Shown here: positions 43,231-54,784 of the stretch, one piece after another
Layout: each line of letters starts with the position of its first letter
Position numbering within the stretch: the stretch's first letter is position 1
NCBI RefSeq assembly: GCF_003751945.1
Contig: NZ_RJKL01000001.1
Location: 6,386,001 to 6,450,000, forward strand
DNA: 64,000 bases
Direction of reading: 5' to 3'
Source: Couchioplanes caeruleus
GTDB lineage: Bacteria > Actinomycetota > Actinomycetes > Mycobacteriales > Micromonosporaceae
Position numbers and translations under genes: made by a program
The notes under the pieces: model-generated
What the model was told of the DNA's origin: nothing
The model's input: the letters and a program-made list of their open reading frames with translations, nothing else
Database searches by the model: none

Positions 43231-43934
43231 CCCGGCTCGTCCGGTTCGGCGGCCGCGCCCGGCCCCGGGGCCTGCGTGGTCGCTTCGGTGGTCGGCTCAG
43301 GCGTCACCGGTGCGGTGGTCGTCGGCGTCTCCTGCGGGGCATCCGTCGCCGGCGGCTCGCTGGTCGACGGGTCCGGGGTGGACGTTTCCCCGGTCGGCGC
43401 CTCCTCGGTCGTCGACTCCTTGGGTGACGGAGTCACGGGGGTCTTCGGGGAACTGTCGTCGCGGCCGCCGAAGAGGGTGGTTCCGTTCCCCGACGTGTGG
43501 CGTACCGTCGCCGAGATCGGCTTGTCCGTGAACGCCTCGATGAGGCTCACCGCGCCCATGGAGAGGGCGAACAGCGCACACGCGGCGAGGGCGACGTGCC
43601 CCCACCGGATCTTCCGCCGTGGCCGTGGCGCCACGGTGTGCGCGGGGTTCTCCTGCGCGGTCGCGGCCGCGACCGCAGGGGTGCCCACCGCCGCGGGCAC
43701 CTTGACGAAGGTGGGCGCCACGGTCTGCAGGCGCTTCGTGCCGCGCTTCAGGGAGTTGTTGAACAGCTCCGTGCCGACCGAACCGACCACGCTGGCCAAC
43801 GCGGCCCCGGCCAGCGTGCCCGCCACGCCCAGGTAGGAGCCGAGCACCGCGGCGGCCACCGCCGCGAGCGTGCCGGCGATGACCTTGCTGATCTGGATGC
43901 CGGACCACAACCGGTCCGGTGCCTGCTCGCTCAT
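43176..43934 (-). CDS. Membrane protein with Thr/Pro-rich extracellular tail
   Basis: 252 residues. The N-terminal third has a glycine-zipper-like hydrophobic segment (VIAGTLAAVAAAVLGSYLGVAGTLAGAAL). A basic stretch RPRRKIRW precedes a single membrane helix (GHVALAACALFALSMGAVSLI), and then comes a long low-complexity region rich in Thr, Pro, Ser and Glu ending in EQEEQEAATE. Topology suggests a cytoplasmic N-part and an external, probably glycosylated tail. No enzymatic motif is visible. Similar architecture is common among unnamed actinomycete proteins. Confidence 0.8.
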   Translation of the reverse strand: MSEQAPDRLWSGIQISKVIAGTLAAVAAAVLGSYLGVAGTLAGAALASVVGSVGTELFNNSLKRGTKRLQTVAPTFVKVPAAVGTPAVAAATAQENPAHTVAPRPRRKIRWGHVALAACALFALSMGAVSLIEAFTDKPISATVRHTSGNGTTLFGGRDDSSPKTPVTPSPKESTTEEAPTGETSTPDPSTSEPPATDAPQETPTTTAPVTPEPTTEATTQAPGPGAAAEPDEPGQQVDPGREQEEQEAATE

Positions 43935-43973
43935 GTCCTCCTCACCTCGAGAGTCCGCGAAGGCGCGAAGCTC

Positions 43974-45296
43974 TCAGCCTTTACCGGAGCGCTGCGCGCT
44001 AAACCATCCCCGTTCGGCGAGGACTTCGCGCAGCGGTCGTACGTGGACGCCCTCGTCGGCCAGCCGCTGCCGGACCAGCCTGCGGGTCCGCAGGATGCCC
44101 GCGACCCCCACGGCGCCGATGGCGTACTGCACCGACATCGCCACTTTGAAGTCGGCGATGTCGTAGCCGGCCCGCCCGCCGGTGCGGACGTCGAGGATCA
44201 AGCCGACGAGCAGAATCGTCACCAGCGACGCCACGAACCCGCCGACGTTGACGATGCCGGTGGCCGTGCCGAGCCGGTGCGGCGGGTTGAACGTCCGGGC
44301 GAACTCGAAACCGATCATGGAGCCGGGCCCGCCCAACCCCAGCGCGACCACCAGCAGCACCAGCGCCGGCAGGGGCGCCCGCCCCGGCCACGCGATCACC
44401 ATCGCCCAGCCGAGCCCGTTGGCCGCGATCACGCCCAGCACCAGCCAGGAGCGGCGCATCGGGTGCCGTTGCACCAGCACGCCGAGCAGCGGACCGCCGG
44501 CCATCCCGACGAGCACGAACATCGTGAGCAGCGCGCTGGCCGTGGCCCGCGACAGGCCCTCGCCGGCGATCAGGAACGGATAGCCCCACATGAGGGCGAA
44601 GACCGTGCCGGGGAACGGGGTCGTGAAGTGCGTCCACAGCCCCAGCCGGGTCCCGGGATGCCGCCAGGCCGTGACGAGGTCGGCGCCGAGCCGGCGGGCG
44701 GTCATCGTCTCTCCCGACGTGACCCGGCGCTCGGGGCTGTCGTGCAGCGCCACGAGCGCGACGACGGCGACGAAGAGCCCGGTGGCGGACGCCCCGGCGA
44801 ACGCGGTGCTCCAGCCGGCGCCGGCCAGCAGCGCCGCCAGCGGTACGGCGCTGAGCACCTGCCCGAGCTGGCCGACGATGCCGGTGAACTGGGTGACCAC
44901 CGGCACCCGCCGCGACGGGAACCACTGCGGCACCAGCCGCAGCACGCTGATGAAGGTCATCGCGTCACCCGCGCCGACCAGCACGCGCGCGGTCACCGCC
45001 CCGCCCGCCCCGTCGGCGACCGCCATCATGGCCTGCCCGGACGCCATGATCAGCGCTCCGGCGACCACGAGCCGCAGCGAGCCGAACCGGTCCAGGAGCA
45101 CCCCGACCGGGATCTGCAGGGCGGCGTAGACCAGAAGCTGCAGCACGGCGAACGAGGCGAGCGTGCCGGCCCCGATGCCGAACCGGGCCTGCGCGTCGAG
45201 CCCCGACACCCCGAGCGACGTGCGGTGCATCACGGCGACGATGTACGCGCAGAGCCCGACGGCCCACACCGCCCAGGCGCGCGCCCCGCCTCGCAT
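43974..45296 (-). CDS. MFS transporter
   Basis: 440 residues with 12 predicted membrane helices and the helix 2-3 loop motif VGVLLDRFGSLRL (a form of the MFS G-x-x-x-D-R-x-G signature). The start is set at ATG 45296 with GGAG 9 bases upstream; a longer frame to 45371 has no ribosome site. It is the last gene of a run of four on the minus strand: ligase, amidotransferase, peptidase, transporter. In that context it may export or import the small peptide made by the set, or a related nutrient. The substrate cannot be read from the sequence. Confidence 0.85.
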   Translation of the reverse strand: MRGGARAWAVWAVGLCAYIVAVMHRTSLGVSGLDAQARFGIGAGTLASFAVLQLLVYAALQIPVGVLLDRFGSLRLVVAGALIMASGQAMMAVADGAGGAVTARVLVGAGDAMTFISVLRLVPQWFPSRRVPVVTQFTGIVGQLGQVLSAVPLAALLAGAGWSTAFAGASATGLFVAVVALVALHDSPERRVTSGETMTARRLGADLVTAWRHPGTRLGLWTHFTTPFPGTVFALMWGYPFLIAGEGLSRATASALLTMFVLVGMAGGPLLGVLVQRHPMRRSWLVLGVIAANGLGWAMVIAWPGRAPLPALVLLVVALGLGGPGSMIGFEFARTFNPPHRLGTATGIVNVGGFVASLVTILLVGLILDVRTGGRAGYDIADFKVAMSVQYAIGAVGVAGILRTRRLVRQRLADEGVHVRPLREVLAERGWFSAQRSGKG

Positions 45297-45390
45297 GAAA
45301 CCCACTCCGTCCGCTCGCCTGTCGCTCCACCTTGTCCTGGACGCACCAAGAGCGCCAACGGCGAACGTCACAAACGGGACGTGTGTCCCG

Positions 45391-47163
45391 TCACCGGCCG
45401 GAAGGCTCGACTCCGAGGTGCCGGGTGAGCCAGCCGACCGTCTCGCGCAGGTACTCGGCCCGCGACGAGCGGTGCAGCAGCTCGTGTCCCTCGCCCGGGA
45501 AGAGCAGATAGCGGTGCTCGACGCCGCGCGCGGCCAGCGCCGCCACCACCTGCTCCGCCTCGACGACCGGGACGTTGCTGTCGTTCTCGCCGTGCACCAC
45601 CAGCAGCGGCGCCCGCAGGCGGCCGATCCGTGTGATCGGCGAGAGGTCGCGCAGCAGCTCGGCGTCGCGGACCGGATCGCCGTACTTGGACACGGCCGCG
45701 GCGGCGATCCACGGCTCGGTGTGCTCGTAGAAGGTGGCGAAGTTCGCCATGCCGCAGACGTCGATGCCGACCGCGAACAGCTCCGGGTACGTCGTCAGCG
45801 CCGCGAGCGTCAGGTAGCCCCCGTACGAGCGGCCCATGCAGCCGACCCGCGCCGGATCGGCCACGCCCGTGGCCACCAGATGCGCGACGCAGGCGGCGAC
45901 GTCCGCGATCGCCGCCCACCGCAGCGGGCCGTTGTCGGCGTGGACGAAGCTGCGGCCGAAGCCGGACGATCCGCGGACGTTCGCCGCGAACACCGCGATG
46001 CCCCGGGCGACCAGCGACTGGAACAACGGCGCGTGCCCGGGACGCTCCTGGGCTTCCGGGCCGCCGTGCAGCCACAGCACCACCGGGTGCGGACCGGCGG
46101 TGGACGGCGGCGTGAAGAGCCAGCCGCTGATCTCGAGGCCGTCGTGGGACGGGAACCGCCGCAGCACCGGCCGTACGGCGCCGGGGGAGGGCTCCTCGGC
46201 CGAGACGGGGTGCAGTTCGCCGTCCCACGCCCAGACCCCGTGCGGCTGCCCTGGTGCCTCGCAGGTGAACGCCAGCGTGCCGCCGTCGGCGCTCCACACC
46301 GGCCCGGAGACCACCGTGCCGGGCACGCCGATCCGGGTCGGCCCGCCGCCGAGCACCGTCAGCTCGGAGAGGCCGCCGTCCACGTTCCACAGCACGGCCA
46401 CCCTCGTGCCGTCGGCGGTGAGGGCGAACGTCTCGACCTCCGCGGTGTCCGAGGCGGCCAGGACCTCGGCGGTGCCACCGTCGACGCGCAGCAGCACGGG
46501 TCGCTCGCCCGCGTCGCCGCGGGCATAGACCGAGCCGTCGGGGGCGAAGCAGGCCTGCTCGCCGCTGGCGACGTACTCCTCGATCCCGCTGTCGAGGTCG
46601 CGCAGCACCACGTGCCGGCCGCCGCGGGGGCCGCGCCGCAGCAGGGCGCGGCGGCCGTCCGGTGAGACGTCGAAGAGGGAGACCAGCTCGCCCTCGGCGA
46701 CCACCTCCCGCGTGCCGTGCTCCGCGTCGACCAGCAGGGCGGTGGTGAGGTTCTCGGTGACCGCGAGCAGCGGACGCCCGGGCAGCCAGCGGACGTTCTC
46801 CGCGGTGTCCGTGCCGAAGCCGGCCACCTGGTGCGGCACCGAGCCGTCCGGGCGGACCAGCCAGACCTCCGTACGCGGCGCGCCACCCGGGGCGATCACG
46901 CAGGCCAGCCAGCCGCCGCCGGTGGACCAGTGCACCGAGGCGACCGGTTCCGGGCCCGTGTCCACGAGGAACGTCAGGTCGCTGCCCACCGGCTGGACCC
47001 AGACCTGGGGTGAGCCGCCGCGGTCCGACACGTATGCCAGGTGCCGGCCGTCCGGCGACAACGCCGGTGACCAGCTCCCACTGGCTTCCGAGGGGTAGGA
47101 CTCCTTTGCCAGCCATCCCGACGGGAGCACGGTGACGTCGACCCGGTTGAGCCGACCGGCCAT
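45391..47163 (-). CDS. Prolyl-oligopeptidase family (S9) serine peptidase
   Basis: 590 residues. The N-terminal 330 residues form a beta-propeller with WD-like strands (SWSPALSPDGRHLAYVSDRGG and similar). The C-terminal alpha/beta hydrolase domain carries the nucleophile motif GCMGRSYGGYLTLAAL, Asp in VVHGENDSNVPV and His in FPGEGHELLHRSS. Such enzymes cleave short peptides admitted through the propeller. An AAGGAGG site lies 8 bases before the ATG. It directly follows the AsnB-like gene by 18 bases, so it may trim or recycle the predicted peptide product. Confidence 0.92.
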   Translation of the reverse strand: MAGRLNRVDVTVLPSGWLAKESYPSEASGSWSPALSPDGRHLAYVSDRGGSPQVWVQPVGSDLTFLVDTGPEPVASVHWSTGGGWLACVIAPGGAPRTEVWLVRPDGSVPHQVAGFGTDTAENVRWLPGRPLLAVTENLTTALLVDAEHGTREVVAEGELVSLFDVSPDGRRALLRRGPRGGRHVVLRDLDSGIEEYVASGEQACFAPDGSVYARGDAGERPVLLRVDGGTAEVLAASDTAEVETFALTADGTRVAVLWNVDGGLSELTVLGGGPTRIGVPGTVVSGPVWSADGGTLAFTCEAPGQPHGVWAWDGELHPVSAEEPSPGAVRPVLRRFPSHDGLEISGWLFTPPSTAGPHPVVLWLHGGPEAQERPGHAPLFQSLVARGIAVFAANVRGSSGFGRSFVHADNGPLRWAAIADVAACVAHLVATGVADPARVGCMGRSYGGYLTLAALTTYPELFAVGIDVCGMANFATFYEHTEPWIAAAAVSKYGDPVRDAELLRDLSPITRIGRLRAPLLVVHGENDSNVPVVEAEQVVAALAARGVEHRYLLFPGEGHELLHRSSRAEYLRETVGWLTRHLGVEPSGR

Positions 47164-47181
47164 GACGGCCCCTCCTTCGCC

Positions 47182-48957
47182 TCACACGCCTTTGTCCTGC
47201 AACCACATCTCCAGCAGCGCGAGCTGCCAGAGCTGGTTCGCCCCGAGGGTGGTCCGCGGCGTGTTCGGGTCGGCCAGGAGCGCGTCGACGTACTCCTTGC
47301 GGAACAGTCCCCGCGCGCGGGCCGCCGGTGCGTGCAGCGCCTCGCGGACCAGCTCCAGCATCGGGCCTTCGAGATGCCGGATGCCGGGAACCGGGAAGTA
47401 TCCCTTGGTCCGGTCGATCACCTCGTCGGGCACGACCCCGCGGGCCGCGTCCTTGAGCACCCCCTTGCCACCCTGGGCCAGCTTGAGCTCGGGAGGGCAG
47501 GCCGCCGCGAGCTCGACCAGTTCGTGGTCCAGGAACGGCACGCGCGCCTCCAGCCCCCAGGCCATGGTCATGTTGTCCACCCGCTTGACCGGATCGTCGA
47601 CCAGCATGACCTGCGAGTCCAGCCGCAGTGCCGCGTCGACCGCGGTGGTGGCACCGGGACGGGCGAAGCTCGCCGCGACGAACTCGCGGCTCACGTCCTC
47701 GGCGAGCAGCCACTCCGGGCTGAGCTGCCGAGCCAGGTCGCGGTGCGGGCGATCGAAGAACTCCCTCGCGTACGCGTCCACGGCTCGGTCCCGGGGCACG
47801 TCCGCCAGCGGCGGATACCAGCTGTAGCCGGCCAGGATCTCGTCCGCTCCCTGTCCCGACTGCACGACCGCGACCTGCTTGGACACGTCCTCACTGAGCA
47901 GGTTGAACGCGACGCAGTCGTGGCTGACCATCGGCTCGCTCATCGCCGCGACGGTGCGGGCGACGGCGGGCAGGAAGCGGTCCCTGCCGATGCGGATCTG
48001 ATGGTGCTCCGTGTCGAAGTGCTTGGCGATCAGATCCGAGTACGCGAACTCGTCGCCGCTCTCGCCGGCCGCGGACTCGAAGCCGATCGAGAACGTGGTG
48101 AGCCCGCGCTGCCCCTGGCCGGCCAGCAGCGCCACGATGTAGGAGGAGTCGAGCCCGCCGGAGAGCAGCACGCCGACCGGCACGTCGGCGACCATCCGGC
48201 GCTCCACCGCGGTCCGCAGCCCCGCATGGATCGCCTCGGCCCACTCCCCGCGGGTGGATGGGGTGGCGACCCGGCGGTGCGAAGCCTCCCAGTACACCGT
48301 CGAGGTGGACGTGCCGTCCGGCCGGATGATCCGGACGGTGGCCGGCGGCAGCTTGCGGACGCCGGAGAGGATCGTGCGCGGCGCGGGCACGACGGAGTGG
48401 AAGGTCATGTAGTGCTGCAGCGCCACCTTGTCGATCGAGGTGTCGACGTCACCGGCGGCGAGCAGCGCCGGCAGGGTGGAGGCGAAACGCAGCCGGCCGG
48501 GACCTTCGGCCAGGTACAGCGGCTTGATGCCGAGCCGGTCCCGGGCCAGCATGACCGTGCCGGTGGCGTGCTCGGCGATCGCGAAGGCGAACATGCCGAA
48601 GAAGCGCCGCACGCAGTCGGCACCCCAGCGGTGGTACGCCTTGATGATCACCTCGGTGTCGGAGGTGGAGGCGAAGGTGTAGCCGTGACCGCGTAGCTCC
48701 TCGCGGAGCTGCCGGTAGTTGTAGATGCACCCGTTGAAGACCAGGGTGAGGCCGAGCAGCTCGTCGGTCATCGGCTGGGCGCCGGCCTCGCTGAGGTCGA
48801 TGATCTTCAGTCGCCGATGGCCGAGGGCGACCGCCCCACGGTGCCACAGACCCTCGCCGTCGGGGCCTCGGCTCTCCAGGCGCGGCAGCATCCGCCGGAC
48901 CGCCCCGGGGTCGGCCGCCCGGTCGTCGAACCTCAGTTCGCCGCCGATTCCACACAT
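47182..48957 (-). CDS. Asparagine synthetase B-like glutamine amidotransferase
   Basis: 591 residues. The N-terminal class II glutaminase domain begins MCGIGGELRF, so the catalytic Cys follows the initiator Met, and shows SRGPDGEGLWHRG and FNGCIYNYRQLREEL. The C-terminal synthetase domain has the pyrophosphatase loop VLLSGGLDSSYIVALL. It makes amides from carboxylates using glutamine and ATP. It lies 21 bases behind a GCS2/ATP-grasp ligase with a GAGGAGG ribosome site. That arrangement resembles the NAGGN osmolyte pathway, where an AsnB-like protein amidates a dipeptide. A housekeeping asparagine synthetase role is less likely here. Confidence 0.88.
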   Translation of the reverse strand: MCGIGGELRFDDRAADPGAVRRMLPRLESRGPDGEGLWHRGAVALGHRRLKIIDLSEAGAQPMTDELLGLTLVFNGCIYNYRQLREELRGHGYTFASTSDTEVIIKAYHRWGADCVRRFFGMFAFAIAEHATGTVMLARDRLGIKPLYLAEGPGRLRFASTLPALLAAGDVDTSIDKVALQHYMTFHSVVPAPRTILSGVRKLPPATVRIIRPDGTSTSTVYWEASHRRVATPSTRGEWAEAIHAGLRTAVERRMVADVPVGVLLSGGLDSSYIVALLAGQGQRGLTTFSIGFESAAGESGDEFAYSDLIAKHFDTEHHQIRIGRDRFLPAVARTVAAMSEPMVSHDCVAFNLLSEDVSKQVAVVQSGQGADEILAGYSWYPPLADVPRDRAVDAYAREFFDRPHRDLARQLSPEWLLAEDVSREFVAASFARPGATTAVDAALRLDSQVMLVDDPVKRVDNMTMAWGLEARVPFLDHELVELAAACPPELKLAQGGKGVLKDAARGVVPDEVIDRTKGYFPVPGIRHLEGPMLELVREALHAPAARARGLFRKEYVDALLADPNTPRTTLGANQLWQLALLEMWLQDKGV

Positions 48958-48978
48958 GATCGAACAACCTCCTCGGGG

Positions 48979-51561
48979 TCAGCCCAGCAACCAGGTGTCC
49001 TTGCTGCCGCCACCACGGGAGGAGTTGACGATCATGCTCCCGGCGGGTGCGACGCGGGTCAGGGCCGCGGGGGCGACCACCGATTCCCGGCCGGTGAAGA
49101 CGAAGGCGCGCAGGTCGACGTGGCGGGGGACCAGCTCCTGGCCGTCGAACACCGGGTGGGTCGACAGGTTCACCACCTCCTGGGCCACCCAGCGGTGCGG
49201 CGCGGTGCGGATCTGCCGGCGTACCGCGGCCAGGTCGTCCGGGCTCGCGTGCGGGCCGATGACGATGCGGTCGCCGCCGTAGCCGTCCACCGGCTTGCAG
49301 ACCAGCTCGTCCAGCCGGTCGAGGACCTCCGCCCGCTGCTCCGCGATGCCGCACAGGTACGTCGGCACGTCCGCGAGCAGCGGTTTCTCGCCGAGGTAGT
49401 ACTGGATGAGCTTCGGCACATACGCGTACACGGCCTTGTCGTCGCCGACGCCGTTGCCCAGCGCGTTCGCGCACACCACCGACCCGGCGTGCAGGGCGGA
49501 GATCAGGCTCGGACCCAGCGGCATGCCGTCCGCGCCCGGCGAGTGCACCAGGCTGTCCTCACCCATGCGTAGGTAGACCACGTCGACGCGGTGCTTGCGC
49601 CCGTTCGCGATCCGGTAGAGGACCGCGTCGTCCACCAGCAGGTCGGTGCTACGGACCAGCGGCACGCCCATCTCGCCGGCGAGCATCCGGTGCTCGAACC
49701 ACGCCGAGTCGTCCGGACCCTGGCTGAGCACGACGACGTGCGGATCGTCCCCGGCGGCCGGACCGGCGGCGTCGAGCAGGGCCCGCTTGAGCAGCCGCGG
49801 TGTCCCCTCCGGGCTGAGCAGGCCGGCCGGGCGGGGCAGCTCGGGCAGGACGCTCTCGGTGAGGCGGCGGTTCTGCATCGCGTACGCGATCCCGGACGGC
49901 ACCCGCAGGTTGTCCTCCAGCACGCACCAGGTGCCGTCGCCGTCGCGGACCAGGTCGACGCCGGCGACCTGCACGCGGACGGCGGGACGGCCGGCCAGGG
50001 CGCCGCTGGGCCGCAGCTCCGGCGAGCCGTCGATGACCCAGGCCGGCACGACGCCGTCGGCGACCACGGCGCGGTCGCCGTACACGTCGCCGAGGAACGC
50101 GTCGAGGGCCCGGATCCGCTGGAGCAACCCGCCGCGCAGCCTCTCCCAGTCCGCTGCCGGCACGATCCGCGGCACGAGGTCGAACGGGAACAGCCGGGTG
50201 GCGGCCTCGCCGGCGACGCTGAAGGTGATGCCGCGGGCGCGCTGCTCGTCGTCCTTGGCGTCCTCCCGGCGCCGCAGCCCGGCCGGGCCGAGAGCGCCGA
50301 GCACGGTGACGATCGGCTCGTACGCCGGCACGACGTCGCCGCTCGGGAACGCCTCGTCCCCGTCCGCCGCGTACGGGGTGAGCCCGGCCGGAACGGTCTG
50401 CCCGTCCGGGCCGATGCCGGTGGCGCCGCCGCGGGTGTCGGCGACCACGAGGTCCACGACGTCGGAGATGCGGCCGCGGCGGGCCATGGCGCGCCGTTGC
50501 CGGGCGGCGGAACTGCCGCGGCTCAGCGCCTGCACGGACAGGGCGAAGACCTGCTCCCAGTCGCCGAGTTCCTCCAGTTGCGGGCGCAGTTCCCCGACGA
50601 GGCGTTCCACGGCGACCGCGGCGGGCACGGGCACCGGCGAGCGGGGCAGGTCGAGCAGGTCGCCTTCCAGGCCGGAGCGGGCGGCACGCCACATCGCGGC
50701 CCGGTGCAGCGGCGGGCGCACCGGCACGAGCGGCCGCCCGGCGCGGTGGTCGCGCAAGGCGCGCAGCACCAGGCCCCGGAAGAGTCCGGCGAGCAGCACC
50801 ACGGTGTCGGCGTCGGGACTGGAGTCGGTGACGCGCAGCTCCACCGTGGGCAGATGCGCCGACGGGCGTACGTCGAAGTAGACCATCTTGGGGTCGGTGA
50901 TGGTGCCGGACGCGACGAGCTCGGCGACCAGCGCGTCGTGGTCGGCGGCGTCGGCGACGACGCCGCTGTCGCCCGCGGTCGGCCAGCGCATCCAGACCAG
51001 TGAGCGCACGCTGGCGTAGCCGCTGTCCTCACCCATCCAGTACGGCGAACTGGCGGAGAGCGCCAGCAGAACCGGCAGCGCCGGCGTGACCCGCTGCGCG
51101 ACGGCCACGGCCTCGTCGCGGTCGGCGACGCCGACGTGCACCTGGGCGCCGCAGATGAGCTGCTCCCGGGCGAGCATCTGATATTCGTCGAGCATCCGGC
51201 GGTAGCGCGAGGTCGGCGTGACCGGCAGGGCGTCGAGGTCGACGACCGGGACCGTTCCGGCGGCCACCAGGCCGAGGCCCAGCGTCTCGGCGATTCCGAT
51301 CGCCTGGCGACGCAGCGTGACGATGCCGTCGCGCAGATCCTCCAGGGTGGCGGCTACCGGGGTGTTCGTCTCCACCACCGAGCGGTGCAGCTCCGCGGAG
51401 AAATGGTGCCCGTCGAGCCGGTCCAGGATCTCCGGGGCGCGCGGCACGAGCTCGCGGGTCCGGAGATCCACGACGTGCAGCTCTTCTTCCACGCCGAGCG
51501 TGAGATCCGTGCCCGCGGTGGCGCTCTCGCTGCCCTCGCCCACCCTCAGTGACTCCGTCAT
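48979..51561 (-). CDS. GCS2 carboxylate-amine ligase fused to a type 2 circularly permuted ATP-grasp
   Basis: 860 residues from the ATG at 51561. The N-terminal 370 residues are a GCS2/YbdK-type glutamate-cysteine ligase-like domain (TLGVEEELHVVD, ELHRSVVETNT, ICGAQVHVGV). From about residue 410 a circularly permuted ATP-grasp of the DUF404/407 type follows (AYEPIVTVLGALG, VCKPVDGYGGDRIVIG near the ATP lid, RHVDLRAFVFTGRESV). Both halves join amino acids through acyl-phosphates, so the protein can form two peptide-like bonds. It leads an operon with an AsnB-like amidotransferase, an S9 peptidase and an MFS transporter, and is divergent from ppdK. Confidence 0.88.
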   Translation of the reverse strand: MTESLRVGEGSESATAGTDLTLGVEEELHVVDLRTRELVPRAPEILDRLDGHHFSAELHRSVVETNTPVAATLEDLRDGIVTLRRQAIGIAETLGLGLVAAGTVPVVDLDALPVTPTSRYRRMLDEYQMLAREQLICGAQVHVGVADRDEAVAVAQRVTPALPVLLALSASSPYWMGEDSGYASVRSLVWMRWPTAGDSGVVADAADHDALVAELVASGTITDPKMVYFDVRPSAHLPTVELRVTDSSPDADTVVLLAGLFRGLVLRALRDHRAGRPLVPVRPPLHRAAMWRAARSGLEGDLLDLPRSPVPVPAAVAVERLVGELRPQLEELGDWEQVFALSVQALSRGSSAARQRRAMARRGRISDVVDLVVADTRGGATGIGPDGQTVPAGLTPYAADGDEAFPSGDVVPAYEPIVTVLGALGPAGLRRREDAKDDEQRARGITFSVAGEAATRLFPFDLVPRIVPAADWERLRGGLLQRIRALDAFLGDVYGDRAVVADGVVPAWVIDGSPELRPSGALAGRPAVRVQVAGVDLVRDGDGTWCVLEDNLRVPSGIAYAMQNRRLTESVLPELPRPAGLLSPEGTPRLLKRALLDAAGPAAGDDPHVVVLSQGPDDSAWFEHRMLAGEMGVPLVRSTDLLVDDAVLYRIANGRKHRVDVVYLRMGEDSLVHSPGADGMPLGPSLISALHAGSVVCANALGNGVGDDKAVYAYVPKLIQYYLGEKPLLADVPTYLCGIAEQRAEVLDRLDELVCKPVDGYGGDRIVIGPHASPDDLAAVRRQIRTAPHRWVAQEVVNLSTHPVFDGQELVPRHVDLRAFVFTGRESVVAPAALTRVAPAGSMIVNSSRGGGSKDTWLLG

Positions 51562-51830
51562 CTGCCCACCGCCTAGCTCGTGTACCGGACCCGTGACGTG
51601 CCCAGTTCCGGCGGCGGCCAAGCATGATGATCAACACTGTCCCGGCGACGCTCGCACGGCGTGCGCGTCCGGGTGCGGTGCGCGAGGATGCTCGAAGGCG
51701 CTACCTTCCGCGCTCAACCACGCGAATCCATGTGCATTTGTTCACGAAGGCTAGGGCGTCCGGTGGCGGTGCCCCTAACCTCCGGGACACCATTAACGGG
51801 CGTTCGGCCCGATGGCAATGGGAGGCGGCA

Positions 51831-54506
<2,676 letters not shown>

Positions 54507-54515
54507 GTGCTGAGC

Positions 54516-54543
54516 ACGGGCGGCGTCCGCAGGCGCCGCCCGT
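54516..54543 (+). terminator. Terminator hairpin after ppdK
   Basis: Perfect 10-bp arms ACGGGCGGCG (54516-54525) and CGCCGCCCGT (54534-54543) with an 8-base loop, 10 bases after the ppdK stop. There is no T-run, as in many actinomycete terminators. The remaining 240 bases to the SulP gene hold no gene. Confidence 0.7.
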
Positions 54544-54784
54544 CCGGGTCTGGACGGTGCGGCGGCGCCGCAGGGCTCGCCGCCGCGGCCGAGATCGGCG
54601 GCGCACGCCCTTCATGACCGTCCCCTGCCGCCGGAGGTTGCATGGCTGCCGCCGCCTGAGAAAGTGCTGAGAGTAGTCTCCCGGACCGCATTACGTAACA
54701 GACTGTTCACCCGGCGTCGTTACCTTGTCCTAAATATCCCACTTGCGGTTTTCGCGAGGCCGTTCTCGGCCGGGAAGGGACCCT

